From JBAZWE01 sp041660545 (GTDB lineage Bacteria; Actinomycetota; Thermoleophilia; BMS3ABIN01): DNA of 6,216 nt. A program made the translations under genes and the position numbers. The stretch spans positions 1 through 6,216 of the forward strand of contig JBAZWE010000095.1 of the NCBI GenBank assembly GCA_041660545.1, given 5' to 3'. This document shows, in pieces, positions 1-6,216 of the stretch (positions within the stretch are counted from its first letter, which is position 1; each line of letters opens with the position of its first letter). The notes under the pieces were generated by a model. It worked only from the letters and a program-made list of their open reading frames with translations, was not told where the DNA came from and did not search any database.

Positions 1-1
1 G

Positions 2-742
2 ACGCTTGGAGTGCTCAAGGAGATCATGAGTCCCGGCGGCGCGTATCGCGCCCTGGACGAGATGCGCAACGCCGGTTATATCAAGCACGTGGGCATCAGC
101 GCCCACCAGCCGGAGATAATACTCACGGCGCTGGAGCTGGCCGCCTTCGACGTTGTCGAATTTCCACTGAACTTCGTGGATCGGGAGGCAGCGGACGGGC
201 CCGAGCATCTTATGGAAGAGCTGAAGGCGCGGGGCATCGGTTTTGTTTCCATCAAGCCGATGGTCTTCGGCTATGCCGCGAACGCGTCCATGGCGATGAA
301 ATATGTTTTCAGCAGAAAACCGGACGCAACAATCGTCGGTACGTACAAGCCCGCGGAGCTTGAAGAGAATCTCGACGCTGAGTCAGCCGGCGGTGAGGTA
401 TCCGAGGAAGAGATAATCGATGCCATATCGCAGTCAGAGCGCAAGTGCTTCAAGGTATTCTGCCGCCGTTGTGAAACCTGTGTCGTATGCCCGCAGGGCA
501 TAGACATAAGGACCATTCTGCGCTGGTATGAATATTTTGATCGTTACCATTCCTGGGACTGGGCGAGGGAACAATACCAGGGGTTTGTGCCAAATCTGGA
601 GGCTTGCGATAACTGCGGCGCTTGCGAGCGCGAGTGTCCATATCACATTCCAATCAAGAGGCAAATCGCCATGGCGAAGGTCGATCTTCTGCCCAAACGG
701 AGTCCGAAGCGTTTGATTCAGAAGAAGTTTCTCGGCAGGTAG
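2..742 (+). CDS. Aldo/keto reductase with C-terminal 4Fe-4S ferredoxin domain (5' end missing)
   Basis: C-terminal 246 residues of a predicted NAD(P)H-dependent aldo/keto reductase fused to a ferredoxin-like tail. The frame is open from base 2, so the true start lies left of the window; the GTG at 11 is probably internal. Numbering from base 2, the late TIM-barrel half shows a VGISAH strand (about 30-35), an IKPM strand (about 80) and the VGTYKPAELEEN cofactor-phosphate region (112-123) typical of this family. The tail carries CRRCETCVVCP (Cys 154, 157, 160, 163) and CDNCGACERECP (Cys 202, 205, 208, 212), each able to hold one [4Fe-4S] cluster. The catalytic Asp/Tyr/Lys half is outside the window and cannot be checked. 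Such fusions are common in anaerobes, and the substrate is usually unknown. It is cytoplasmic, with no signal peptide or membrane segment in view. It ends 18 bases before the first possible start of the next gene, so cotranscription is likely. A role in the polysaccharide pathway is only a guess from position. Confidence 0.9.
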   Translation, partial: TLGVLKEIMSPGGAYRALDEMRNAGYIKHVGISAHQPEIILTALELAAFDVVEFPLNFVDREAADGPEHLMEELKARGIGFVSIKPMVFGYAANASMAMKYVFSRKPDATIVGTYKPAELEENLDAESAGGEVSEEEIIDAISQSERKCFKVFCRRCETCVVCPQGIDIRTILRWYEYFDRYHSWDWAREQYQGFVPNLEACDNCGACERECPYHIPIKRQIAMAKVDLLPKRSPKRLIQKKFLGR

Positions 743-747
743 GAAAG

Positions 748-772
748 GCGGCCGAAGACGATGCCTGGCCGC
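748..772 (+). other. Small inverted repeat after the reductase gene
   Basis: GCGGCC (748-753) and GGCCGC (767-772) are perfectly complementary around a 13-base loop, and one extra G-T pair may close the stem further. No T-run follows, so this is not a standard intrinsic terminator. The loop contains the ATG at 761, one of two candidate starts of the next gene, so the hairpin could hide that start. A 6-bp GC stem can easily arise by chance. Confidence 0.3.
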
Positions 773-2533
773 ATTCGGGCGAGTTCAGACGATGGAAAAA
801 CCGATAGACGTGGAGAGCGTTTGAACTTAGCGGGCAAGAATCCTCTGCATCAGCTCTGGCGCGCAAGTGTCGTCGTTGTAATCTTTACCGGTCTGCTCCA
901 CCTCATCAATCTTACCGGGTTCGGACGTCTTGAAGCAGGACCGGTCCTTCTGACCCCTTTCCGTGTCTCCTTTTTCACATCATGGCTGCTTTTGCTTTGC
1001 GAGCTGGTGAGGGAGCGGCGCTTTCCCCGGCCGGACCGCGCCGACCTCCTCGTGGCCGTGCTGGTCGCCGTCTTTCTGCTTAGGGGTCTGTTTATACCGG
1101 AGACACTGGGCTTGACCTTAAACTGGCTGCTGACAGGCGCGGGAGTCTTTTTATTGATAAAGCATGGTTTGCGTGATGCCGCAGACGTGCGCCTGGTGCT
1201 GGTGGCACTGGTCGGGGCCACCCTCGTTCTGTGTCTTTACGGCATGGTGGAATACATCTTAAAGTCCAATCCCTTCTTTGATTCCATCCAGATCGAGGCG
1301 ATTGGAATGGACAAGCGGGTTGCGGCCAGCAGTCAGTTCTACCGTATCCGTTCATTGATAGGGCATCCGGGTTTCGTGGGAGCGATTGTTCTTGGCGCCA
1401 TACCCCTGACAATGCTGGTATTCTGGCGCCGACGGGCGCTGATGCTTGTTTCGCTGGTCCTATTGGGTCTTACGCTTTTCTTCACATTCAGCAGGGGATC
1501 ATGGCTGATTGGTATGCTCGTGCTCGTCCCGCTGCTCTTCGTCCGCGCCCGGTACTGGGTCAGACGAAATCTCAGGTGGATCATTCCGCTTATACTTGTG
1601 CCTCTCATGTTGCTGGCCTTTGACTATTGGGGACGGGATGAAATCCGTGCCGACCTGGGCTCTCAGATCCGCGACAACGGGTTGCATTGGCTCAAGAGCA
1701 AGGATGGACCGGTCGTGGTGACCAAAGGGCAGGCATACGGTCTGCAGCCTTATAACAAATTCATCTATTTCGATGTCGATGATGGATTCTATTACGGAGA
1801 CCAGGGGCCGGTTACCGTGACCGTCCACTTTTTCGACAAGGGATATGGAGCTGTACGCATCGAATACGACGGTGTCGACGAGAACGTGGGAGAGGAAAAC
1901 GGTTCTTATACTCCCACAGCTTCCGTCAATAAGACTGACAGCCTGGAATGGACGACAGCGGCCTTCTACCTGGAGAAACCGCGTTTTGCCGGGAGACAGA
2001 ACAATAACGCCGATTTTCGCATCGTCGACGATGACAGCATATTTACCGTAGACAGTGTAGTTCTGCAGAAGGGCAAGCTGAAGTTGCCTTCGATCGTGGC
2101 GCAGCAATGGCTGTCCCGTTCGACCTCACTTTCCACGAGGACGAGCCTCTATCCCTTCGCCTGGGATGTGCTGCGCGATCATCCCCTGGGGGTAGGTCTG
2201 TTCAACACGCCGGGAACGGATCACCATGCCGTGGACAGTCTGCCGCTGACCTGGATGATGGAATTCGGCTGGTTGGGGTTGTTCTTGATGGGAGGGTTAC
2301 TGCTGCTACTGACGTATGAAGTAGTGAAAGCCGTAAATTGTCCACAATCACCCGCGGTTCTGCTGCTGCTTTCCATCGTCATAATTCTGATGCATGGTGG
2401 TCACCTGATGATTTTATATGACAAGCCGAGCCTGGTGATGACGGCGGTCGTGGGGGCCGTCTATGCGGCGATCAGGCCGTGGAGGCGCGGTGGAGCCATT
2501 GTGGAAGTATCGAATAAGAGCTGCATGGTCTAG
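761..2533 (+). CDS. O-antigen ligase/polymerase-like (Wzy_C) membrane protein with inserted beta-sandwich domain
   Basis: Polytopic inner-membrane protein of 590 residues (from ATG 761), with about 12 hydrophobic segments: roughly nine between residues 34 and 287 and three after 503. The family polymerises or transfers lipid-linked glycans on the outer face of the membrane. Family-like signs are RIRSLIGHPG (195-204), FSRGSW (243-248) and HPLGVG (474-479), followed by FGWLGL (502-507). The Arg-rich stretch 262-272 should be cytoplasmic, which puts 288-500 outside. That loop is far longer than usual because residues about 308-440 form a soluble insert (see separate entry). The usual His-Asn before the Gly-rich turn is Asp492-Ser493 here, with His488-His489 just upstream. 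The start is uncertain. ATG 761 has AGGAAAGG at 741-748, about 12 bases away, while TTG 821 has GGAGAG at 812-817 and would remove 20 non-hydrophobic residues. Whether it is a ligase or a polymerase cannot be told from sequence. Confidence 0.85.
   Translation: MPGRIRASSDDGKTDRRGERLNLAGKNPLHQLWRASVVVVIFTGLLHLINLTGFGRLEAGPVLLTPFRVSFFTSWLLLLCELVRERRFPRPDRADLLVAVLVAVFLLRGLFIPETLGLTLNWLLTGAGVFLLIKHGLRDAADVRLVLVALVGATLVLCLYGMVEYILKSNPFFDSIQIEAIGMDKRVAASSQFYRIRSLIGHPGFVGAIVLGAIPLTMLVFWRRRALMLVSLVLLGLTLFFTFSRGSWLIGMLVLVPLLFVRARYWVRRNLRWIIPLILVPLMLLAFDYWGRDEIRADLGSQIRDNGLHWLKSKDGPVVVTKGQAYGLQPYNKFIYFDVDDGFYYGDQGPVTVTVHFFDKGYGAVRIEYDGVDENVGEENGSYTPTASVNKTDSLEWTTAAFYLEKPRFAGRQNNNADFRIVDDDSIFTVDSVVLQKGKLKLPSIVAQQWLSRSTSLSTRTSLYPFAWDVLRDHPLGVGLFNTPGTDHHAVDSLPLTWMMEFGWLGLFLMGGLLLLLTYEVVKAVNCPQSPAVLLLLSIVIILMHGGHLMILYDKPSLVMTAVVGAVYAAIRPWRRGGAIVEVSNKSCMV
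812..817 (+). promoter_or_regulatory. Candidate ribosome binding site for a TTG start at 821
   Basis: GGAGAG lies 3 bases before TTG 821 (5 bases if the GGAG core is counted), in frame with the Wzy_C gene that is also open from ATG 761. The short start would begin MNLAGKNPLHQLW, directly ahead of the first membrane segment. The spacing is better than that of the purine run before ATG 761, but TTG is the weaker start codon, so the choice stays open. Confidence 0.45.
1682..2080 (+). other. Region encoding carbohydrate-binding-like beta-sandwich insert
   Basis: Residues about 308-440 of the first Wzy_C protein are soluble, rich in Asp, Tyr, Phe and Val, and lie between a membrane segment ending near 287 and the usual Wzy_C loop that resumes near 441. 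Alternating hydrophobic strands are visible, with landmarks IYFDVDDGFYY (335-345), PVTVTVHFFDKG (350-361), IEYDG (367-371), LEWTTAAFYL (395-404), RFAGRQNNNADFRI (408-421) and a closing VDSVVLQKG (430-438). From memory, this pattern (YFDVDD, then V.YFD.G, then YD, then W.T..F.L, then RF..RQN..ADFR) matches a module found in secreted, often glycoside-hydrolase-associated proteins. The fold and sugar binding are inferred, not shown. The acidic turns (DVDD, DENVGEENG, DDD) could bind calcium. Confidence 0.6.
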
Positions 2534-2548
2534 ACTTTGACGAGGTTA

Positions 2549-2554
2549 TGAGGA
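2549..2554 (+). promoter_or_regulatory. Ribosome binding site of second Wzy_C gene
   Basis: TGAGGA sits 7 bases before ATG 2562, a good Shine-Dalgarno match at good spacing. It lies in the 28-base gap after the upstream gene's stop and supports the chosen start. Confidence 0.7.
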
Positions 2555-2561
2555 ATCAGGC

Positions 2562-4061
2562 ATGAACAGTGAAACACATAGCGCTCCGCGGGCGGGGCAA
2601 TCTTTCAACGGGCGCGCGCCTGTCGTAATCGCCGTGGCCGTGGCCGTGGTGACAAGTTCGGTCGTGATCGGATATCTGACGTCGAGCTTCGACTACAAGC
2701 GCCTGGCTGTGATGGTCGTGGCCATGGCTTTGATCTGGGCGGTCTTTAAGTGGCCGCAATGGGGACTGGTCCTGCTGCTGGCGTTTACTTCCACTGTCGC
2801 AGCTCCGGAATTCTTTCGCTCCATAGCATCGCCGAATACGGTTTATTACATGATCGAGGCACTGATGCTGCTGGTGGTAGCCGCGGCAATCCTAAAAGGC
2901 GGGAGGACCGGCCAGCCTGGCGCGCCGGGCGTCTTTCAGCGGATATATGCCTCACCACAATCTATCGCCATCACCCTTTTTCTGGTCATCGTGCTCATAA
3001 AGGCGATGGTAGTGATAATAGAAAAACGCTTCGGAGGAGGTTCCCTGGGCCAGATGTTCGCCTTCAACCGGAGCCTTACCTATTACCTCCTGTTCATTCC
3101 GGTTCTGCTCCTTATGAACACCGAAGGCCGGCAGAAGTGGATGGTAAGGGTTCTTTTTGTCCTGGGCTCACTGATCATGATCCGGGTATTGCTCGAACTG
3201 CTGTTTCCCGACTGGCAGGTTTTTCAGTGGATTTCAGTAGCCCAGCCGCTTGCCGACGATACCCCGACCGTCGACCTCTCGGTGCAACGTTTAAGGGCGC
3301 CCGGAGGCACCATTGTACTGGCCTGCTTCTGGATCGGGCTGATGAACATCATTCTACGTCCTTGGAAAAAGCATCTACTGGCGATCTATGTGCCGCTGAC
3401 GCTGGCCATGCTGGTTGGCATCCTTCTCGAGTTCAACCGCAGTTATGTCATCCCGATGATGGTTCTCACCGTGCTGGCGCTTTTCCTGAATAAGAGAATG
3501 GTGAGGATAAAGCTCCTGGCCACTGTATCAGTAACCCTGCTCGGTCTGGTGCTGGTATTCGCCGCCACCGGGCAGTTGGGCAAATATTACGATGCCATGA
3601 TGGTTCGTTATGGGTCTGCTTTCTCGTCACAGGCCATGGAAGCCCAGAGCATAGTCAGTCGTGAGATCGAACAGACCTATGCGTGGCAGGCAATCGAGAA
3701 ATCCCCGTTACTGGGGATCGGACTCAATGAGCTTTATCGTCCGCCGGTTCCCGGGATGCTGGACAACCTTCGTTTTTACATCCACAACTCATATATCTGG
3801 TTCTGGACTTATTACGGCATACTGGGGCTGGCGGCATTTCTCAGCATGATGGCGGTTGCGTTGCTCAGAAGCATTTTCAACTGGAAATACATCAGGAGTC
3901 CGGTATTGCAGGCGAGCCTGCTTGGCTTTGCCTTTTCTCTGGCGACCCTGCTGGCCGCCAACTTCGCCGCGCCCAAGTTCTATGATTTTGCCACGGTGCC
4001 GGTGGTGGCGTTGATGCTGGGAATGACTGAGGCTATCACCCTCTCCAACCGGAGCAAATAA
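2562..4061 (+). CDS. O-antigen ligase/polymerase-like (Wzy_C family) membrane protein
   Basis: Inner-membrane protein of 499 residues with about 12-14 hydrophobic segments: the first at about 20-41, a dense set through residue 215, another set at about 249-336 and the last ones after 411. It probably acts on the outer membrane face, joining lipid-linked oligosaccharide units or transferring them to an acceptor. Family features are an Arg-containing outer region QRLRAPGGT (242-250), EFNRSY (290-295), SPLLGIG (381-387) and YIHNSYIWFW (406-415) followed by GILGL (419-423). His408-Asn409 matches the position of the catalytic His known for WaaL-type ligases. The loop between the preceding membrane segment (ending near 336) and SPLLGIG is only about 45 residues, against about 186 in the gene just upstream. 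The start at ATG 2562 follows a good ribosome site, and the gene lies 28 bases after its neighbour, so the two are probably in one operon. Polymerase (Wzy) and ligase roles cannot be separated by sequence alone. Confidence 0.88.
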   Translation: MNSETHSAPRAGQSFNGRAPVVIAVAVAVVTSSVVIGYLTSSFDYKRLAVMVVAMALIWAVFKWPQWGLVLLLAFTSTVAAPEFFRSIASPNTVYYMIEALMLLVVAAAILKGGRTGQPGAPGVFQRIYASPQSIAITLFLVIVLIKAMVVIIEKRFGGGSLGQMFAFNRSLTYYLLFIPVLLLMNTEGRQKWMVRVLFVLGSLIMIRVLLELLFPDWQVFQWISVAQPLADDTPTVDLSVQRLRAPGGTIVLACFWIGLMNIILRPWKKHLLAIYVPLTLAMLVGILLEFNRSYVIPMMVLTVLALFLNKRMVRIKLLATVSVTLLGLVLVFAATGQLGKYYDAMMVRYGSAFSSQAMEAQSIVSREIEQTYAWQAIEKSPLLGIGLNELYRPPVPGMLDNLRFYIHNSYIWFWTYYGILGLAAFLSMMAVALLRSIFNWKYIRSPVLQASLLGFAFSLATLLAANFAAPKFYDFATVPVVALMLGMTEAITLSNRSK

Positions 4062-4082
4062 GGTGTGGGGTAGACTCCTCGC

Positions 4083-5531
4083 ATGAATGTAGTCCGCAAG
4101 GTCGCCCGAAACATATCCTTTCTTTTTGCCTACCAGGCAGCGAGCCGCTTGCTCGGGCTTGTCCTCAACCTGGTGCTGGCAAGGGAACTCGCCGATGCCG
4201 GTTATGGCCGGTATTCCCTCATTCTCGTGATTGTCATGATGGCGGCAATGGCGGCGGATTTCGGCACAGCCAGCATCCTTGTAAGGGAGATCAGCCGCCG
4301 GCGTGAGCGAGCCAACTCGCTGCTGGCGCCGGTTTTGCTGCTGCGCCTGATTACCACGTTTCTCGTGACGGCGGGCGTTTTTATTACAATTTTCCTTGGT
4401 GATATCGAGCGTGGCTTCGCGCTGCCGCTGATGATTGCGGCACTGTCGATCATCCCCGCGTCCATGGCGACTGCGCTTGAGGCCGGCCTGCAAGCCCATG
4501 AACGGATGGACTTGAGCGCACTTGCCGACGTCGTCTTTTCGGTCGTCCTGACTGTCGCCGGCGTGATGGTCGTATATTCGGGCGGTGGAGTAACAGCGAT
4601 GATGATCGTCTATTTCGCCGCCACCGGTGTACGTCTGCTCTATTCCATGACCGCGTACCGTTTGCTTGGTGAGCGTATCAGGGGAGGCTGGCATTTCAGC
4701 GGTGCCGATTTCCGGCATATGACCTTTGAGTCTTTTCCCGTCCTGTGCTGGCAACTTGTCAGTCTGGCCTACTACAAGGTGGATGTATTGCTGCTGGGCA
4801 TGCTTCGTACGGAAGCAGAGGTTGGATGGTATGCGGCGGCGTACAAGCTTTTCGAGGTTCCCGTCATGTTCGGCTGGCTGGCGGTGCAGGCGCTCTTGCC
4901 GCTCATGTCCAGGCTCTACCAGACATCTCACGAAAGTATGGTTCTGCTTTTCGAAAAGTCGATCAAGTACATCTGGATCGCCGGGCTTGGGGTCGCGATC
5001 CTGATGGCCGTGCTGTCACGTCCGGTTGTAGAGCTGCTGTTGCCGGCAGAATACGAGCCGGCGGCACGGTTGCTCGTCGTGCTGGGGGCAGCGCTGCCCT
5101 TCATGGTGGGTTGTGTGCTGTTCGGCAACCTCTTCATAGCCATGGACGTACAGGCGAGGATGGCCCGCTGGTCACTGGCATCGCTTGCTGTCAATATAGG
5201 CCTCAACCTGGTGTTGATCCGCCAGTACGGCGTCATGGGCGCGGCCATTACGACTCTTGTATCCGAGATCTTCAGCTTCCTGCTCTTCTATGGCTTTACG
5301 GCGCATTTTTTAAGGCATGTCAGGATGGCGGAGGTTTTTTTGGCTCCGGTCCTGGCTGCAGGCGGGGTGCTGCTGGTGCTGGTGATCGCCGAGCGCTACT
5401 CCAGCCCGCTGATCGGGCTGGCCGGTATCGTCATCTATCCTCTGGTTCTCTATTTAACCGGGGTAATATCCAGAGATGATCTCGTCTATTTCCGGCAGCT
5501 GAAAGCCGGCGGCAAGACGGAAGGTTTCTGA
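4083..5531 (+). CDS. Wzx/PST-type polysaccharide flippase (oligosaccharide translocase)
   Basis: Membrane protein of 482 residues, the usual length for the polysaccharide transporter branch of the MOP (MATE-like) superfamily, with about 12-14 hydrophobic segments from residue 10 to the end. The N-terminal part has the family pattern of an LAREL..AGYGRYSL stretch, then ADFGTASILVREISRRR (about residues 58-75). The second half opens with FESFPVLCWQL (215-225) and YYKVDVLLLG (230-239), then a VGWYAAAYKL helix, typical of Wzx proteins. The expected role is to move an undecaprenyl-linked oligosaccharide from the cytoplasmic to the outer face, feeding the Wzy_C proteins encoded upstream. ATG 4083 is the only sensible start, because an in-frame TAG lies at 4071-4073. 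No good Shine-Dalgarno sits close by: GGGG at 4067-4070 is 12 bases away, and a CTCCTC run fills 4075-4080. Coupling to translation of the upstream gene, which ends 21 bases before, is therefore plausible. The substrate cannot be predicted. Confidence 0.9.
   Translation: MNVVRKVARNISFLFAYQAASRLLGLVLNLVLARELADAGYGRYSLILVIVMMAAMAADFGTASILVREISRRRERANSLLAPVLLLRLITTFLVTAGVFITIFLGDIERGFALPLMIAALSIIPASMATALEAGLQAHERMDLSALADVVFSVVLTVAGVMVVYSGGGVTAMMIVYFAATGVRLLYSMTAYRLLGERIRGGWHFSGADFRHMTFESFPVLCWQLVSLAYYKVDVLLLGMLRTEAEVGWYAAAYKLFEVPVMFGWLAVQALLPLMSRLYQTSHESMVLLFEKSIKYIWIAGLGVAILMAVLSRPVVELLLPAEYEPAARLLVVLGAALPFMVGCVLFGNLFIAMDVQARMARWSLASLAVNIGLNLVLIRQYGVMGAAITTLVSEIFSFLLFYGFTAHFLRHVRMAEVFLAPVLAAGGVLLVLVIAERYSSPLIGLAGIVIYPLVLYLTGVISRDDLVYFRQLKAGGKTEGF
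5519..5524 (+). promoter_or_regulatory. Ribosome binding site favouring the TTG 5533 start of the glycosyltransferase
   Basis: GGAAGG lies inside the last codons of the flippase gene and 8 bases before TTG 5533. The alternative ATG at 5551 has only an A-rich, weak upstream sequence. This site is the main reason for taking the TTG start, one base after the flippase stop codon. Confidence 0.6.
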
Positions 5532-5532
5532 T

Positions 5533-6216
5533 TTGGCACAATTAACAGAAATGTCCCCGGTATGGGTCGTCATCGTTAATTTCAATTCATATGGCGATAC
5601 AGCCGATTGTCTCAAGTCGCTGGAGGAGGCTACATACCCCGAGCTTACAGTAGCGCTTGTGGACAACGGTTCCAGTGATGGCTCCGGCCTCAAGCTGAAG
5701 GAACAGTTCCCTAATGTGCGACACTTGTGCTCGCAGGAGAACAAAGGCTTCGCCGGTGGTGCGAATCAGGGCATAAAGGCGGCGCTTGACGCCGGCGCGC
5801 AGTACATATGCCTGCTTAACAACGACACGCTGGTAGAGGCGGATTTTATCGAACCCCTGGTAGCGCGGGCAGTCGCGACACCAGACGTTGGCATCGTCGG
5901 CGGCAAGATTCTTTATGCCGATACACCTGACATTATCTGGTTTGCCGGTGGCAGGATCGACCGGCACAGCGGATTTACCAGCCATCGTGGTCAGGACGTT
6001 CCCGACGGCCCGTCGTTCAACAAACCCAGTTATATCGATTACGTTACCGGTTGCCTCTTTTTCGTCCGCGCATCACTTTTTTCGCGCATCGGACTGCTGC
6101 GTGAGGACCTGTTCATGTATGCCGAGGAGGTAGATTTCTGCCTGCGTGTGCGGCGGCAGGGATTTCACTGTTATTTTGAACCTGGCTCCGTCATCATGCA
6201 CAAGGTCTCGCGTTCG
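5533..6216 (+). CDS. Family 2 glycosyltransferase, rhamnosyltransferase-like (3' end missing)
   Basis: First 228 residues of a GT-A fold, inverting family 2 glycosyltransferase of the WbbL type (COG1216 as I recall it); the gene runs off the right edge without a stop. Motifs in order are WVVIVNFNSYGD (11-22), LVDNGSSDGS (42-51), ENKGFAGGANQGI (69-81), LLNNDT (94-99, the DXD-like metal and nucleotide-sugar site), GGKI, TGCLFFVR (172-179), the acidic YAEEVDFCLR (196-205) with the probable catalytic-base region, and the MHKVSRS stretch (222-228). It probably adds a deoxyhexose such as rhamnose, or another sugar, to a lipid-linked oligosaccharide at the cytoplasmic membrane face. The donor is not certain. 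It begins at TTG 5533 on ribosome-site evidence; ATG 5551 in the same frame is the alternative and would shorten the protein by six residues without touching any motif. The 1-base gap to the flippase stop implies cotranscription and coupled translation. No membrane segment is seen in the part present. Confidence 0.92.
   Translation, partial: MAQLTEMSPVWVVIVNFNSYGDTADCLKSLEEATYPELTVALVDNGSSDGSGLKLKEQFPNVRHLCSQENKGFAGGANQGIKAALDAGAQYICLLNNDTLVEADFIEPLVARAVATPDVGIVGGKILYADTPDIIWFAGGRIDRHSGFTSHRGQDVPDGPSFNKPSYIDYVTGCLFFVRASLFSRIGLLREDLFMYAEEVDFCLRVRRQGFHCYFEPGSVIMHKVSRS

Noticed and set aside
1740..2080. Locally AT-richer stretch over the insert domain, as a sign of recent transfer
   Set aside because: The domain is rich in Phe, Tyr, Asn, Asp, Lys and Ile, whose codons are AT-rich, so protein composition explains the shift. 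No repeats or mobile-element ends flank it.
1499..2107. A 202-codon open frame on the minus strand
   Set aside because: It is antisense to the first Wzy_C gene, including the inserted domain. No family motif is visible, and the sense frame is clearly the coding one.
2750..3493. A 247-codon open frame in another plus-strand frame
   Set aside because: It is fully inside the second Wzy_C gene. Its product is Arg/Ala/Gly/His-rich without structure, typical of an out-of-frame shadow.
4306..4321. Perfect 6-bp hairpin AGCGAG-CCAA-CTCGCT
   Set aside because: It lies within the flippase coding region, has no T-run and has no link to a gene boundary. Hairpins this short are expected by chance in GC-rich coding DNA.
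3789..4931. A 380-codon open frame on the minus strand
   Set aside because: It lies antisense across the end of the second Wzy_C gene and most of the flippase gene. Its product is rich in His, Gln, Arg and Gly with no recognisable motif or membrane pattern, as expected for a shadow of GC-rich coding sequence.
4745..5479. A 244-codon open frame in another plus-strand frame
   Set aside because: It is inside the flippase gene, with Gly/Arg/Ala-rich low-complexity translation and no motif.

Overview
The window reads as part of a bacterial surface-polysaccharide locus. All five genes lie on the + strand and are tightly packed, with gaps between 1 and about 80 bases. Base composition is moderately GC-rich (my impression, not computed), and Shine-Dalgarno sites are clear in front of several genes. 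Two starts may use TTG. No gene pins down a taxon. The mix of a two-cluster Fe-S aldo/keto reductase and a Wzx/Wzy-type cluster would suit a free-living, possibly anaerobic bacterium, perhaps a deep-branching actinobacterium or a similar lineage. That placement is a low-confidence inference.

Layout: (1) 2-742, the 3' end of an aldo/keto reductase carrying two C-terminal [4Fe-4S] motifs, cut by the left edge. (2) 761-2533, a polytopic O-antigen ligase/polymerase-like (Wzy_C family) protein whose large outside loop holds an inserted domain of about 130 residues, predicted to be a carbohydrate-binding-like beta-sandwich. (3) 2562-4061, a second Wzy_C-type membrane protein with ordinary architecture. 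(4) 4083-5531, a Wzx/PST-type flippase. (5) 5533 to the right edge, a family 2 glycosyltransferase of the rhamnosyltransferase-like (WbbL) type, cut before its C-terminus.

Inferred joint role: cytoplasmic glycosyltransferases build a lipid-linked oligosaccharide, the Wzx protein flips it across the membrane, and the two Wzy_C proteins polymerise it or transfer it to an acceptor on the outer face. The reductase may be an unrelated upstream neighbour or may modify a precursor; the sequence does not decide this.

The most notable point is gene 2. It joins a Wzy_C membrane core to a sugar-binding-like domain placed exactly at the catalytic face, and it departs from the usual His-Asn motif that its neighbour keeps. 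I saw no tRNA, rRNA, CRISPR array, insertion sequence or convincing promoter or terminator, and no gene-free stretch above 300 bases.
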